The notes under the pieces are model-generated. The model ran no database searches, had not been told where the DNA came from, and saw nothing but the letters and a program-made list of their open reading frames with translations. Shown in pieces: positions 24,657 to 34,152 of a stretch of 64,000 nucleotides of DNA (position 1 is its first letter; each line of letters starts with the position of its first letter). The stretch is from an uncultured bacterium (GTDB lineage: Bacteria; Bacillota; Clostridia; Lachnospirales; Lachnospiraceae): assembly GCA_947381965.1 (NCBI GenBank), contig CANCXX010000007.1, positions 1 to 64,000 on the forward strand. Reading direction: 5' to 3'. A program made the position numbers and the translations under genes.

Positions 24657-26678
24657 GTGAAAATATATAAACTTATCAAAAAAGTAATAAATAAAAATAT
24701 TGGAAATCTTTTTTATAAGGATGAAAAATATATAGATAGCCTTATTTTTAATTCATGTGTAGTTTCTTTTGATATTTTTGATACACTGGTGAAAAGAAAT
24801 ATTCCAAGTCCAGAGAAGTTATTTTGGCTAGTGCAGGAGGAATATAAAAATAGAACCGGAGCTCAAATAACGAATTACTTAGAGATAAGAATTAGAGCTG
24901 AAGAAAAAGCGAGAAAACTTAATATAAAAGAAGAGGTTACCATTGAAGAAATTTATGATAATATAGACAAATCTGTACATTGTGATATTAGATTATTGAA
25001 AGAAATTGAGCAGGAATTGGAAATTGGAATTTGCTGCCCTAATTTACGTATAAAGCCTTTTTTTGAAAAAGCGATTCAAGAAGGTAAGCACGTTATTATT
25101 ACATCTGACATGTATCTCCCAGAGAAAACTATAAACTGTATACTAAAAAAATGTGGTTATGAAGGATATGAACGGCTATATCTTTCATCAACTTATGGTA
25201 AGACAAAGTCAACAGGAAATTTATTTACTCATGTATTACAGGATTATGAAAAGAATATAGGGGCAATTTGCCATATTGGTGATAACATTAAAGGGGATTT
25301 TTTCGTTCCTAAAAAAATGGGCATTAATGCATTTTTGATATGTGGGGACGATTCTTCCTTAAAGTTTTGGAAAAAAAGAAGTAAAGTATATAAAAAGTCT
25401 GTTGAATGCCAAATTTTATATGAATTTATCAAAAATCATAAAGAGGTAACAGACGATGAGTTAGCGGAAGCAATTGGATACGAAGTACTAGGCCCTATGC
25501 TGTTAGGATATATTCAATGGTTACACAAAAAAATACGTGAAGATAATATTGATAAGTTATTTTTTTTAAGTAGAGAAGGCGCTTTGATGAAAAAGGCATA
25601 TAATGTTGTTTTTCCAGAGAGTGATATTTATCAATGTTATTTATATGTGTCCAGGCAAGCATTATTGGTTCCTTTACTATATGAAAGTAATAATTATGAT
25701 GACATGCTTCAGGTAGTTAAATTCATGATACATACCCCTTCATTAGAGAATATTGGGAAAGTGTGCTTACTCGAAACACAATTATACTATGAAGAACTGG
25801 ATAAAATAGGACTTGATAAAAATTTGAATATTTTTGATATTCCTGATAGTAAGAAAGAAGCGTTTTATTACATAGTATCAAAGTTGGGGCTTAGACAATA
25901 CAAAGAGCAAAAAGGGCTATTACAACAATATTTAAAAGAAAAGAGCTTTTATGGAAATCTTGCCATATCAGATATTGGGTGGCAGGGAACAATGCAGATG
26001 GCTCTTCTTCACTATATTAATAAACAGCAAACAACTATGAGGGGATATTACCTGGGGGTTAGGAATGTTATAAATGAAGATATTTATGCACAAATTAAAA
26101 GAGAGGGATATTTATTTACACCAGAAGAACATTATGAAAATGGATTGAAATTGAGATTTACTAATGAAGTGATAGAAATATTATTTTTAAATTCTGCTGG
26201 AAGTGTAAGAAGATATGAGAAGAAGAGAGATGAGATAGAACCGGAATTAGGGAAGAGTGAATATTTTGGAAAAAATGAGCAAATTATAAATCAAATACAA
26301 GAGAGTTCTATAAGATTCTTAAATGATATAAAGAAAAACGATATTTTATGTGAAAAATTTCAAATCTCATCAGATATAGTTATGTTACCCTATGAAAATT
26401 TTGCTATTTATCCTTCTTTACGTACAGTAAACTATTTTAAGGATTTTTATTTTCTTGATGGAGGTGGAATGTTGAAAAAATTATTGCCAGCTCATCATCT
26501 AGGATTTTATATTTTACATCCTAAGGTACTTGCTTACGATCTTAATGATAGTATATGTAAAATATATTTTTTAAGAAATTTATTTAAAATTAGACTTCCG
26601 TATTATAAACTTATAAAGTTTTTAGTATGTGGTCTTCATATAAGAAGCAAGTACTTAAAAAATATGGAAAAAAAGTGA
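24657..26678 (+). CDS. HAD-fold plus FLSR-DGW domain protein (COG5610-like), capsule-associated
   Basis: A 673-residue protein. The N-half is HAD-like: motif I SFDIFDTLVKR (Asp39, Asp42), motif II ITSDMYLPEK, motif IV HIGDNIKGD. The C-half has KLFFLSREGALM, YLYVSRQALLVPL and DIGWQGTMQMALL, shared with proteins at 48993 and 53090. I know this as a predicted HAD hydrolase family linked to polysaccharide clusters; the substrate is unknown and a transfer of glycerol phosphate or similar decoration is speculation. GTG start; AT-rich like its neighbours. Confidence 0.7.
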   Translation: MKIYKLIKKVINKNIGNLFYKDEKYIDSLIFNSCVVSFDIFDTLVKRNIPSPEKLFWLVQEEYKNRTGAQITNYLEIRIRAEEKARKLNIKEEVTIEEIYDNIDKSVHCDIRLLKEIEQELEIGICCPNLRIKPFFEKAIQEGKHVIITSDMYLPEKTINCILKKCGYEGYERLYLSSTYGKTKSTGNLFTHVLQDYEKNIGAICHIGDNIKGDFFVPKKMGINAFLICGDDSSLKFWKKRSKVYKKSVECQILYEFIKNHKEVTDDELAEAIGYEVLGPMLLGYIQWLHKKIREDNIDKLFFLSREGALMKKAYNVVFPESDIYQCYLYVSRQALLVPLLYESNNYDDMLQVVKFMIHTPSLENIGKVCLLETQLYYEELDKIGLDKNLNIFDIPDSKKEAFYYIVSKLGLRQYKEQKGLLQQYLKEKSFYGNLAISDIGWQGTMQMALLHYINKQQTTMRGYYLGVRNVINEDIYAQIKREGYLFTPEEHYENGLKLRFTNEVIEILFLNSAGSVRRYEKKRDEIEPELGKSEYFGKNEQIINQIQESSIRFLNDIKKNDILCEKFQISSDIVMLPYENFAIYPSLRTVNYFKDFYFLDGGGMLKKLLPAHHLGFYILHPKVLAYDLNDSICKIYFLRNLFKIRLPYYKLIKFLVCGLHIRSKYLKNMEKK

Positions 26679-26749
26679 TTGTATTAAAATATTTAATGAT
26701 ATGCTGTTTATAATATTGAGAGTGCATGTTTGGAGGATGTTAGAAAAAG

Positions 26750-27934
26750 ATGCATGTTTTAATTATTGCGGATGGTGATTCTAGGTATGGGGCTTCTAAA
26801 TCTATGTTGCAGATGACGACTGAATTGTTGAGTATGTATAGAGATTTAAAAGTAAGTATTGTTTTAAAGAAGGATTCGAATCAGAAAGATGATTTTGAAT
26901 CATTGGGATGTCAGGTATATTGTATCCCATATGAGCCATATTATCAAAGTATTCCTTATCATAGATGGAAAATAATTCCTAAATACTTATTGAGAGGTAT
27001 TGGATACATTTGGAGTAAATTCTTTGCAGATAGAGCTTTATGTAAAGATTTGGATATTAGTCTAATTGACATTATACATTCAAATTCTTCTAGAGAAGAT
27101 TTTGGAGCTTTGCTAGCAAAAAAATATAATAAGCCGTTTGTATGGCATATTAGAGAATATGGAGACATGGATTTCAAATGCTTTTCTTTTCGAAAGGACT
27201 ATATATCATTAATGAATCAGATAGCTGACCAAATAATAGCTGTATCTGATTCAGTAGCAAAGCATTGGATTTTAAAGGGGATTAACCGTAATAAAATCAT
27301 TAGAATTTATAATGGCGTAGAAATTATTAATACAAATAAAAAAGCATTTTTGAGGCAAAACTTTACAAGAATAAGGTTTATTATGTTGGGAAGCTTAACA
27401 GAAGAAAAGGGGCAATATCAGATTATAGAAGCAATTGCACTTCTATCAAAAGAAGAGAAGAGTATGATTACGTTAGATATAGTGGGTGATGGTGTAAAAT
27501 CTTATGAGCAGAAATTACTTAATATGGTAAGATGTAAAGGATTAGATGCGGTTATCTCTTTTAAAGGGTACTGTAAGAATTTCCATATGAATTTGGGGCA
27601 ATATGATTGTGGGATTATGTGTTCTAAAGCTGAAGCGTTTGGGCGAGTTACAGTAGAATATATGATGGCTGGTTTACCTGTAATTGCATCAGATACAGGA
27701 GCAAATCCAGAAATTATTATAAATAAAAAAAATGGCCTGCTTTATGAGTATAATAATCCGAGTTCACTTGTGGAAAAAATAAAGTTTATGTTAATTAATA
27801 AAGAAAAAATGGAAGAAATGGGGCAATTTGCAAGGGAATATGTGGTAGGTAAATTTACAAGCAGGATAAATGCTGAGAATGTATACAACATATATAAAAA
27901 TCTATTTGCTGAAAAGAGTACGTATTTGTATTGA
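26750..27934 (+). CDS. GT4-type glycosyltransferase
   Basis: A 394-residue GT-B enzyme: MHVLIIADGDSRYGASKSM, DIIHSNSSREDFGALLAKK, FIMLGSLTEEKGQYQIIEAI, and SKAEAFGRVTVEYMMAGLPVIASDTGANPEII, the E-x7-E donor motif. Probably adds a sugar to the capsule repeat unit. GGAGG lies 13 bp before the ATG, a rather long spacing. AT-rich. Confidence 0.9.
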   Translation: MHVLIIADGDSRYGASKSMLQMTTELLSMYRDLKVSIVLKKDSNQKDDFESLGCQVYCIPYEPYYQSIPYHRWKIIPKYLLRGIGYIWSKFFADRALCKDLDISLIDIIHSNSSREDFGALLAKKYNKPFVWHIREYGDMDFKCFSFRKDYISLMNQIADQIIAVSDSVAKHWILKGINRNKIIRIYNGVEIINTNKKAFLRQNFTRIRFIMLGSLTEEKGQYQIIEAIALLSKEEKSMITLDIVGDGVKSYEQKLLNMVRCKGLDAVISFKGYCKNFHMNLGQYDCGIMCSKAEAFGRVTVEYMMAGLPVIASDTGANPEIIINKKNGLLYEYNNPSSLVEKIKFMLINKEKMEEMGQFAREYVVGKFTSRINAENVYNIYKNLFAEKSTYLY

Positions 27935-27941
27935 GGTAATT

Positions 27942-28907
27942 ATGAAAAAATTTAATGATTTAAGAGTAAATAAAAAGAAAGAGGTTCCAATTTGTTTTTT
28001 GATTCTTCACTATACAGAAATCAATTTTACTAAAAATGCAGTGGAGTCAATTTTAGCTTTGAAGGATTTTAATGATTCACAAATTGTGATAGTAGATAAT
28101 GCTTCCCCAGATGGCAGTGGAAAGATACTTAAAAAATTTTATAGTTATAAGGATAACATTCATGTATTATTATCTTCTGAAAATAAAGGATTTTCAGAAG
28201 GAAATAATTATGGATTTAGTTATATCAAAAAAAATTTTGATGTACATTTTATTATTTCTATGAATAATGATGTTATGATTTTACAACAAGAATTTATTAC
28301 AAATTTATTCTTGTTGTATAAGGAACAATCATTTTGGGTTGCTGGTCCTGATATATATATTCCAGATAGAGACTATCACTCTAGTCCTTTGAGAGTATTA
28401 AATAATCATTTTTTGACAGGTGAAGATACTTTAAAAGATATTGAGGAATTCAAACGGTGTAAATGTAAATTTGAAAAGACTTTTTCGATCTATGGGTATA
28501 AGTATTTTATAAAGGACTACCTGAGAGAAAACAAAATATTACATAATCTGTTTCGGTTAAAGAGAAAAATTTTTGGATATTCCAAAAAATATCAAATAAG
28601 AAGTGATAATGTGCTTATACAGGGGGCCTGTATAATTTTTGATAAACGCTACTGTGACAATAATACACAACTTTTTACTCCGTTAACATTTATGTATTCT
28701 GAAGAAGAAATTTTGACCTTAAAATGTTTAAAAAAAGGATGGAATATTATTTATTTTCCAGAGCTTCAGGTATTGCATTATTCTGAGGCATGTTTACAGT
28801 TGGGGAAGGGAAAATACAAAGAATATCGTAAACGTAAAATAATTAAATATAATAAAATGCTGGAAGCTAAGTGGATATACTACCACTTGTTAGAAGATAG
28901 TAAATGA
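27942..28907 (+). CDS. GT2-type (rhamnosyltransferase-like) glycosyltransferase
   Basis: A 321-residue GT-A enzyme: ICFLILHYTEINFTKNAVESIL, IVIVDNASPDGSG, SSENKGFSEGNNYGF, and the metal site ISMNNDVMIL (NDV in place of DxD). The pattern is that of rhamnosyl/galactofuranosyl-type GT2 enzymes. Start ATG 27942 is chosen over an in-frame upstream start because GAGG (27933-27936) lies 5 bp before it and it begins just after the previous stop codon. Confidence 0.87.
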   Translation: MKKFNDLRVNKKKEVPICFLILHYTEINFTKNAVESILALKDFNDSQIVIVDNASPDGSGKILKKFYSYKDNIHVLLSSENKGFSEGNNYGFSYIKKNFDVHFIISMNNDVMILQQEFITNLFLLYKEQSFWVAGPDIYIPDRDYHSSPLRVLNNHFLTGEDTLKDIEEFKRCKCKFEKTFSIYGYKYFIKDYLRENKILHNLFRLKRKIFGYSKKYQIRSDNVLIQGACIIFDKRYCDNNTQLFTPLTFMYSEEEILTLKCLKKGWNIIYFPELQVLHYSEACLQLGKGKYKEYRKRKIIKYNKMLEAKWIYYHLLEDSK

Positions 28908-28952
28908 ATTGAAAGGTTTTCAATGTACTTTTGGTAGAAGGGTATTTTGGCT

Positions 28953-30194
28953 ATGCTAATTACAATTAGTAAAAAAAGAATATTATTTATTTTTTTTATT
29001 GTGGTGTTGTATATTTGTCAATTTCGAGTAGCCTTACATCAGGGATATATTATTTTTCCTTTGGAGGTAATATTAATTTTTTTTATGTGGATGTGGTCAA
29101 GTAAACAAAAAAAAATATTATATAAGCTAACTTGGATATATATTCTTTTTATTTTATACAGATTAATGTCTGTTTTTTTTTCAGAAGGTCCACTTGGATC
29201 AGTCAAGCTATTGATATATAGTGAGTTTGGGATGCTGTTATTATGTCATTTTTTTGTAAAAGACATTATGGGCGGAGAAATAATAAAATTTATAAGGAAT
29301 GTAGGGGTTGTATTATCAATATTAGGTGTTTATGAATTTGTAACACACTCATCCATATTTGTTAATTTAATATCAGTTGAATCTAAGGTGTTTATTGTAT
29401 CTAGTTTAGGGAGTTCATCTGCCAGAATTAGAACTATTTTTATGCATCCCGTTATATGTGGTGTATATACAGTAATTTTTTGGCTTGCTGTCTTGTATTT
29501 TCCCTATAAAAATAAGTGGATAAATTACACAGCGAAGGTAGCTATTATTATTAGTCTTTTAGGAACACAATCAAGAAGTAGCTGGCTTTCATTTGTTATT
29601 GTAAATATTATGTTTTTACTATTGAAAAAGAAACTATTAATAATGAAAGTAAGTAAAAATTTTATATATCAGTTTTTGTTTATTATATTAGTTTCTTTTA
29701 TTGGGATAATATTTTTTAAAAATGCTTTTGCTCAGGAAATAGAAGTTTTAAGTTCCAGACTGTTTAATATGTTCAATACCGAGCACATTGGAGTTTATAA
29801 TAGACTTGGCATGATAACATTGGGTATTAGGACTTGGATTAGCTCTGGTTTATTAAACAAATTATTTGGAAATGGAAGAGATTTTGCAATTAATCTTTTA
29901 AAAAGGAATCCTATTCGAGGATGGAGTGTAGCAGTTGATAATCAATATGTGACTATACTGTTAGATTACGGTCTTGTAGGAATTTTGTTCTTTATTTTAT
30001 TATTGGTCAGAGTAACTTTATATACTATAAAGAACGATAATCCAGTAAATCGTTGTTGTGGATTGGCGATTTTATCTATGTTTATTTCAGCATTTTTTTA
30101 TGATATGTTTACATGGATAACGATAACCTTTATATTTTGTTTGTTGATTTGTGTCATGCAAGATGATAATGTAAAAGATAATACTGTTACATAA
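28953..30194 (+). CDS. wzy: O-antigen/capsule polymerase-like membrane protein (Wzy)
   Basis: A 413-residue protein with about ten to eleven hydrophobic helices and a large loop near residue 280-340 that includes LFGNGRDFAINLLKRNPIRGWSVAVDNQYVTILLDYGLVG, the pattern of the O-antigen ligase/polymerase family. It would polymerise repeat units outside the membrane. The gene symbol is assigned by role and position. ATG 28953 is preferred over TTG 28947, which is too close to the ribosome site. Confidence 0.8.
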   Translation: MLITISKKRILFIFFIVVLYICQFRVALHQGYIIFPLEVILIFFMWMWSSKQKKILYKLTWIYILFILYRLMSVFFSEGPLGSVKLLIYSEFGMLLLCHFFVKDIMGGEIIKFIRNVGVVLSILGVYEFVTHSSIFVNLISVESKVFIVSSLGSSSARIRTIFMHPVICGVYTVIFWLAVLYFPYKNKWINYTAKVAIIISLLGTQSRSSWLSFVIVNIMFLLLKKKLLIMKVSKNFIYQFLFIILVSFIGIIFFKNAFAQEIEVLSSRLFNMFNTEHIGVYNRLGMITLGIRTWISSGLLNKLFGNGRDFAINLLKRNPIRGWSVAVDNQYVTILLDYGLVGILFFILLLVRVTLYTIKNDNPVNRCCGLAILSMFISAFFYDMFTWITITFIFCLLICVMQDDNVKDNTVT

Positions 30195-30211
30195 TTAGAG
30201 GGTATATTGTT

Positions 30212-31582
30212 ATGAAGCTGCGTAAAGGAATTATTAGTGTAATATGTGCGAATATAGTTAACTTGTTTATTTCAATGGGAAATGGGTTTTTACTGCCCAA
30301 ATATTTATCAATTGATACATATGCTGGGTTAAAAATTTTTTTACTATATATATCATATATTGGTGTTTTGCATTTGGGATATATTGATGGTGTATACATT
30401 AAATACGGAGGAAAAACAAGAAATAAGATTGATTCTAATGAGATTAAAAGAGATAAAAAGACATTTGTTATTTTCCAATTAATAGTTGCAATTTTTGTAT
30501 TATTAATAAGTATTATATTAAGAAATGTTTATTTGTTTTTATTCAGTATCAACATTTTGCCGGCCAATATGGTTACTTTTTATAAATTTATATACCAGGC
30601 AATAGGTGAATTTAATTCATATAGTCATATTACAAATATTATTCCGATAAGTTGTTTTATATTAAATTTTATTTTGTTACTAGTAGTAAAAAGTGATAAA
30701 CTTCTATACTATGAAATAATTCCGATAGTTGTAAATTTATTTGTATGGATTTATTATGAATATAAAAATAATTGGGAGCTTTTTGACAGAGACATTGACA
30801 TAAATTTATTTTTAAGAATAAAGAAAAATATAAGCATAGGGGTTATTATTATGCTCGGCAATTTCATGGGAATTTGGATTGCAAACATTGACAGATGGTT
30901 TGTAAATTTTTTTTGTGATATTGAAGATTTTGCCTTTTATTCTTTTGCTGTTACAATGTTGAAATTACTAAATGTGATAGTCACAGCCTTTTCAATTACT
31001 TTATATAATTATTTTTGTTCAACTTATAACTTGGATAATGTAATTAAAATGCGTAAGTATGTTTTAATAATTGCTGCAGCACTCTTAGTAATATTTTTCC
31101 CTTTAAATTTTGTGATTTTAATATATTTACCTAAATATAGAGAAGCAATCTTAATTATTAAATGGCTTTTTGCTTCACAATTTATAATGGTTGAGATTAA
31201 CGCAGTATATATGAATTTATATAAAGCATTGAATCAACAAAGAAAATATTTAATTCAGATGATGATTGTTTTATTAATTGCTGTGCTAACAAATATTTTT
31301 TTCGGAACAATTTCAGACTATGAAATTATTTCATTTGCTGGAGCAACTTTTTTTACATCTTTAATATGGTTAATTCTTTGTCAGATAGGGCTACAAAAAT
31401 ATAATTTAAGTATAAATGAATGGATTTACCTAATTCTTGTTGTTGTTATATACTTTTTTCTTGGACAATTTAATTTTTTAGTAGGAATGTTTTTGTATGT
31501 GATTTTATTTATACTAATTACATTTGTTTTTTTTAGAAAGGAGATAAGAAACAGTAGAAAATTTTTCTCCCATACAAGCTGA
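30212..31582 (+). CDS. wzx: Polysaccharide flippase (Wzx, MATE/MOP superfamily)
   Basis: A 456-residue membrane protein with about twelve to fourteen helices. The start (RKGIISVICANIVNLFISMGNGFLLPKYLS) and the central loop IWIANIDRWFVNFFCDIEDFAFYSFAVTMLKLL match the oligosaccharide flippase family. It would move lipid-linked repeat units outward for Wzy. It is the last intact gene of the AT-rich block; the low-GC character ends soon after. Confidence 0.87.
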   Translation: MKLRKGIISVICANIVNLFISMGNGFLLPKYLSIDTYAGLKIFLLYISYIGVLHLGYIDGVYIKYGGKTRNKIDSNEIKRDKKTFVIFQLIVAIFVLLISIILRNVYLFLFSINILPANMVTFYKFIYQAIGEFNSYSHITNIIPISCFILNFILLLVVKSDKLLYYEIIPIVVNLFVWIYYEYKNNWELFDRDIDINLFLRIKKNISIGVIIMLGNFMGIWIANIDRWFVNFFCDIEDFAFYSFAVTMLKLLNVIVTAFSITLYNYFCSTYNLDNVIKMRKYVLIIAAALLVIFFPLNFVILIYLPKYREAILIIKWLFASQFIMVEINAVYMNLYKALNQQRKYLIQMMIVLLIAVLTNIFFGTISDYEIISFAGATFFTSLIWLILCQIGLQKYNLSINEWIYLILVVVIYFFLGQFNFLVGMFLYVILFILITFVFFRKEIRNSRKFFSHTS

Positions 31583-31645
31583 TTTGAGGTTGGCTGAGGA
31601 ATTGAAGATGATGGAAATTTGCATAAATATATATCTTTTGCAAAC

Positions 31646-31815
31646 TATAGGTGTTCTTTTGGTTTCGGTGGGCATTTTTTGGGACTTGTGAGCTCATTAT
31701 ATACCTTACAGAAAACAATATACTGCCCGATAATGCTGTTCTCGTCCTCTTGATATAGCACTTTGGCCTCTGCGTCTACCAGAAAGGTATTCCCAACCGC
31801 CGCAGGTGCATTTAA
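31646..31815 (-). pseudogene. Decayed coding fragment, possibly of an Rpn-like nuclease
   Basis: On the minus strand this stretch reads GNTFLVDAEAKVLYQEDENS followed by GQYIVFCKVYNELTSPK and a stop. It reads like a real protein C-terminus but has no start or N-terminal part. Resemblance to Rpn/PD-(D/E)XK transposase-like proteins is weak. Probably a gene remnant left at the border of the capsule operon. Confidence 0.35.
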
Positions 31816-31877
31816 TAGCACAGGAAGTGAAAATCAAGCATCACATAAGCTTAACGCCTAGAATTTCAAAGACTTCC

Positions 31878-32110
31878 CTAAAGGGTGAGTGCTTTGGGTT
31901 TATTGTTCTCCGTAGTATGCTTATTTCCATGCGCCTTTTGCCAGACAGGGATGGTAAGGAACAAAATCAGTGTGATCCCAGGCTGGATGCCAAAAACAAT
32001 CCGGTATCCGCCACGCCATACATATTTCCTACTGATAACAAGAGAAAGAATATAAGGGCTTACTGATACGCCAATTCCATAAAAACAATGAAGAAAACTC
32101 ATATAAGTGG
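31878..32110 (-). pseudogene. C-terminal-half fragment of an MFS sugar permease
   Basis: The minus strand reads SFLHCFYGIGVSVSPYILSL and then WRGGYRIVFGIQPGITLILF, ending WQKAHGNK... before a stop at 31878. This looks like helices 4-6 of a major facilitator transporter. The rest of the gene is missing and the frame runs into unrelated sequence near the fucose operon start. It may be the remains of a sugar permease once linked to that operon (inference). Confidence 0.55.
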
Positions 32111-32280
32111 GGGAATGATGCCGGTAAAATGATCCCCTGAAAATACTTTTTATCTTCCACTGGAATATACGGTGAGAAGATGGTAAAATAATTCCAATAG
32201 AACTTGAAAGGAAATTTTTCCGGCAAAGAAATGCCGTAGGAATTTTTCTTGCAAGAAAAAACGGTAAAGGAGACTTTAAA
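32111..32280 (+). other. Leader region of the fucose operon
   Basis: No gene. It contains a GGCA/TGCC hairpin (around 32222-32235) inside a larger imperfect inverted repeat of GGAAATTTTTCC-type sequence, and the ribosome site AAAGGAGA before the ATG. No clear consensus promoter was found. Confidence 0.4.
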
Positions 32281-34074
32281 ATGGCAGAAAACAGGATGAT
32301 TGGCGAATACCCGGTGATTGGGATACGTCCTACCATTGATGGAAGAAGGGGCCACATGAAGGTACGGGAATCCCTGGAAGAACAGACAATGGGGATGGCA
32401 AAGGCGGCGGCAGCCCTTTTTACGGAGAATCTTCGTTATTCCAATGGAGAACCGGTAAAGGTGGTAATAGCAGATACTACAATTGGACGTGTAGGTGAAA
32501 CTGCTGCCTGTGCAGACAAATTCCGCAGGGAAGGCGTGGACATTACTCTGACTGTGACGCCTTGCTGGTGTTATGGAGCGGAAACGATGGATATGGATCC
32601 TATGACGATTAAAGGCGTGTGGGGATTTAACGGAACGGAACGGCCGGGAGCTGTATACCTTGCTTCTGTGCTGGCTACCCATGCCCAGAAGGGGCTTCCG
32701 GCTTTTGGCATTTATGGACATGATGTGCAGGATGCGGACAACCGGGAAATTCCGGAGGATGTGAAGGAAAAACTGCTGCGGTTCGGAAGAGCGGCGGTTG
32801 CAGTTGCTACTATGCGTGGAAAATCCTGGCTTCAGATTGGTTCAATTTGTATGGGAATCGGCGGTTCTATCATTGACCCTGCTTTTATAGAAGAGTATCT
32901 TGGCATGCGCGTGGAATCTGTGGATGAAGTGGAGATTATCCGCCGTATGTCAGAAGAAATTTATGACAAAGCCGAATATGACAAAGCCCTTGCCTGGGTA
33001 AAGGAAAATTGTATTGAAGGCTTTGACAAAAACCCTGAAGAAGTGCAAAAGACCAGAGAAGAAAAGGATAAAGACTGGGAGTTTGTTGTAAAGATGATGT
33101 GTATCATCAAGGATTTGATGAACGGAAACTCTAATCTGCCAAAGGGCTGCGAAGAGGAAATGGTGGGACATAATGCTATAGCAGCAGGTTTCCAGGGACA
33201 GCGTCAGTGGACAGACTTTTATCCCAATGGAGATTTTGCAGAGGCAATGCTTAATACCTCCTTCGACTGGAATGGGGCAAGAGAGCCTTATATTCTTGCA
33301 ACGGAAAATGATGTGTTAAACGGTCTTGGCATGCTTTTCATGAAGCTGCTAACCAACCGTGCGCAGATTTTCGCGGATGTACGTACTTACTGGAGCCCGG
33401 AAGCGGTAAAAAAGGCAACAGGTTATGAACTGGAAGGCGTTGCAAAGCAGGCAGGGGGCTTTATCCATCTGATCAATTCCGGTGCAGCCTGCTTAGATGC
33501 CAGTGGTCAGGCAAAGGATAAAGATGGAAATGGCGTGATGAAGCCCTGGTATGAAGTAACGGAAGAAGATCAGAAGGCAATCATGCAGGCAACTACATGG
33601 AACGAGGCGGACTTTGGCTATTTCCGGGGCGGCGGCTATTCCTCCCGTTTCCTTACAGAGGCAGAGATGCCGGTTACTATGATCCGCTTAAATCTTGTAA
33701 AGGGACTTGGCCCGGTTCTGCAGATTGCAGAAGGATGGACTGTAAAGCTCCCGGATGAGGTATCAGACAAGCTTTGGAAGAGAACGGATTATACATGGCC
33801 CTGCACATGGTTCGCTCCGCGCATTACAGGCAAAGGGGCCTTTCAGACAGCCTATGAAGTTATGAATAACTGGGGGGCAAATCACGGAGCCATCAGCTAT
33901 GGACATATTGGAGCAGATTTGATTACTATGTGCTCTATGCTGCGCATTCCGGTTTGCATGCATAATGTGGAGGAAGAGAAAATTTTCCGTCCGGCGGCAT
34001 GGAATGCCTTTGGTATGGATAAAGAAGGGCAGGACTACCGCGCATGTGCGGCCTTTGGTCCCATGTATAAATAG
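32281..34074 (+). CDS. fucI: L-fucose isomerase
   Basis: A 597-residue protein matching FucI along its length: [27 protein letters not shown] at the start, [73 protein letters not shown] with metal-binding Glu/Asp, and C-terminal [19 protein letters not shown]. It converts L-fucose to L-fuculose using Mn2+. First gene of a three-gene fucose pathway. Ribosome site AAAGGAGA. Confidence 0.97.
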   Translation: MAENRMIGEYPVIGIRPTIDGRRGHMKVRESLEEQTMGMAKAAAALFTENLRYSNGEPVKVVIADTTIGRVGETAACADKFRREGVDITLTVTPCWCYGAETMDMDPMTIKGVWGFNGTERPGAVYLASVLATHAQKGLPAFGIYGHDVQDADNREIPEDVKEKLLRFGRAAVAVATMRGKSWLQIGSICMGIGGSIIDPAFIEEYLGMRVESVDEVEIIRRMSEEIYDKAEYDKALAWVKENCIEGFDKNPEEVQKTREEKDKDWEFVVKMMCIIKDLMNGNSNLPKGCEEEMVGHNAIAAGFQGQRQWTDFYPNGDFAEAMLNTSFDWNGAREPYILATENDVLNGLGMLFMKLLTNRAQIFADVRTYWSPEAVKKATGYELEGVAKQAGGFIHLINSGAACLDASGQAKDKDGNGVMKPWYEVTEEDQKAIMQATTWNEADFGYFRGGGYSSRFLTEAEMPVTMIRLNLVKGLGPVLQIAEGWTVKLPDEVSDKLWKRTDYTWPCTWFAPRITGKGAFQTAYEVMNNWGANHGAISYGHIGADLITMCSMLRIPVCMHNVEEEKIFRPAAWNAFGMDKEGQDYRACAAFGPMYK

Positions 34075-34152
34075 AAGGACCGGAAACAGGTAAAATGACA
34101 TAACCCGTACATGGATGGCATTTACTCCATGTGCGGGAGTGAGGATAACTGC

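Noticed and set aside
32029..32721. Long minus-strand frame across the fucI start
   Set aside because: Most of it is antisense to fucI, which is certain; its product shows no family resemblance. The MFS-like fragment nearby is in a different minus-strand frame.
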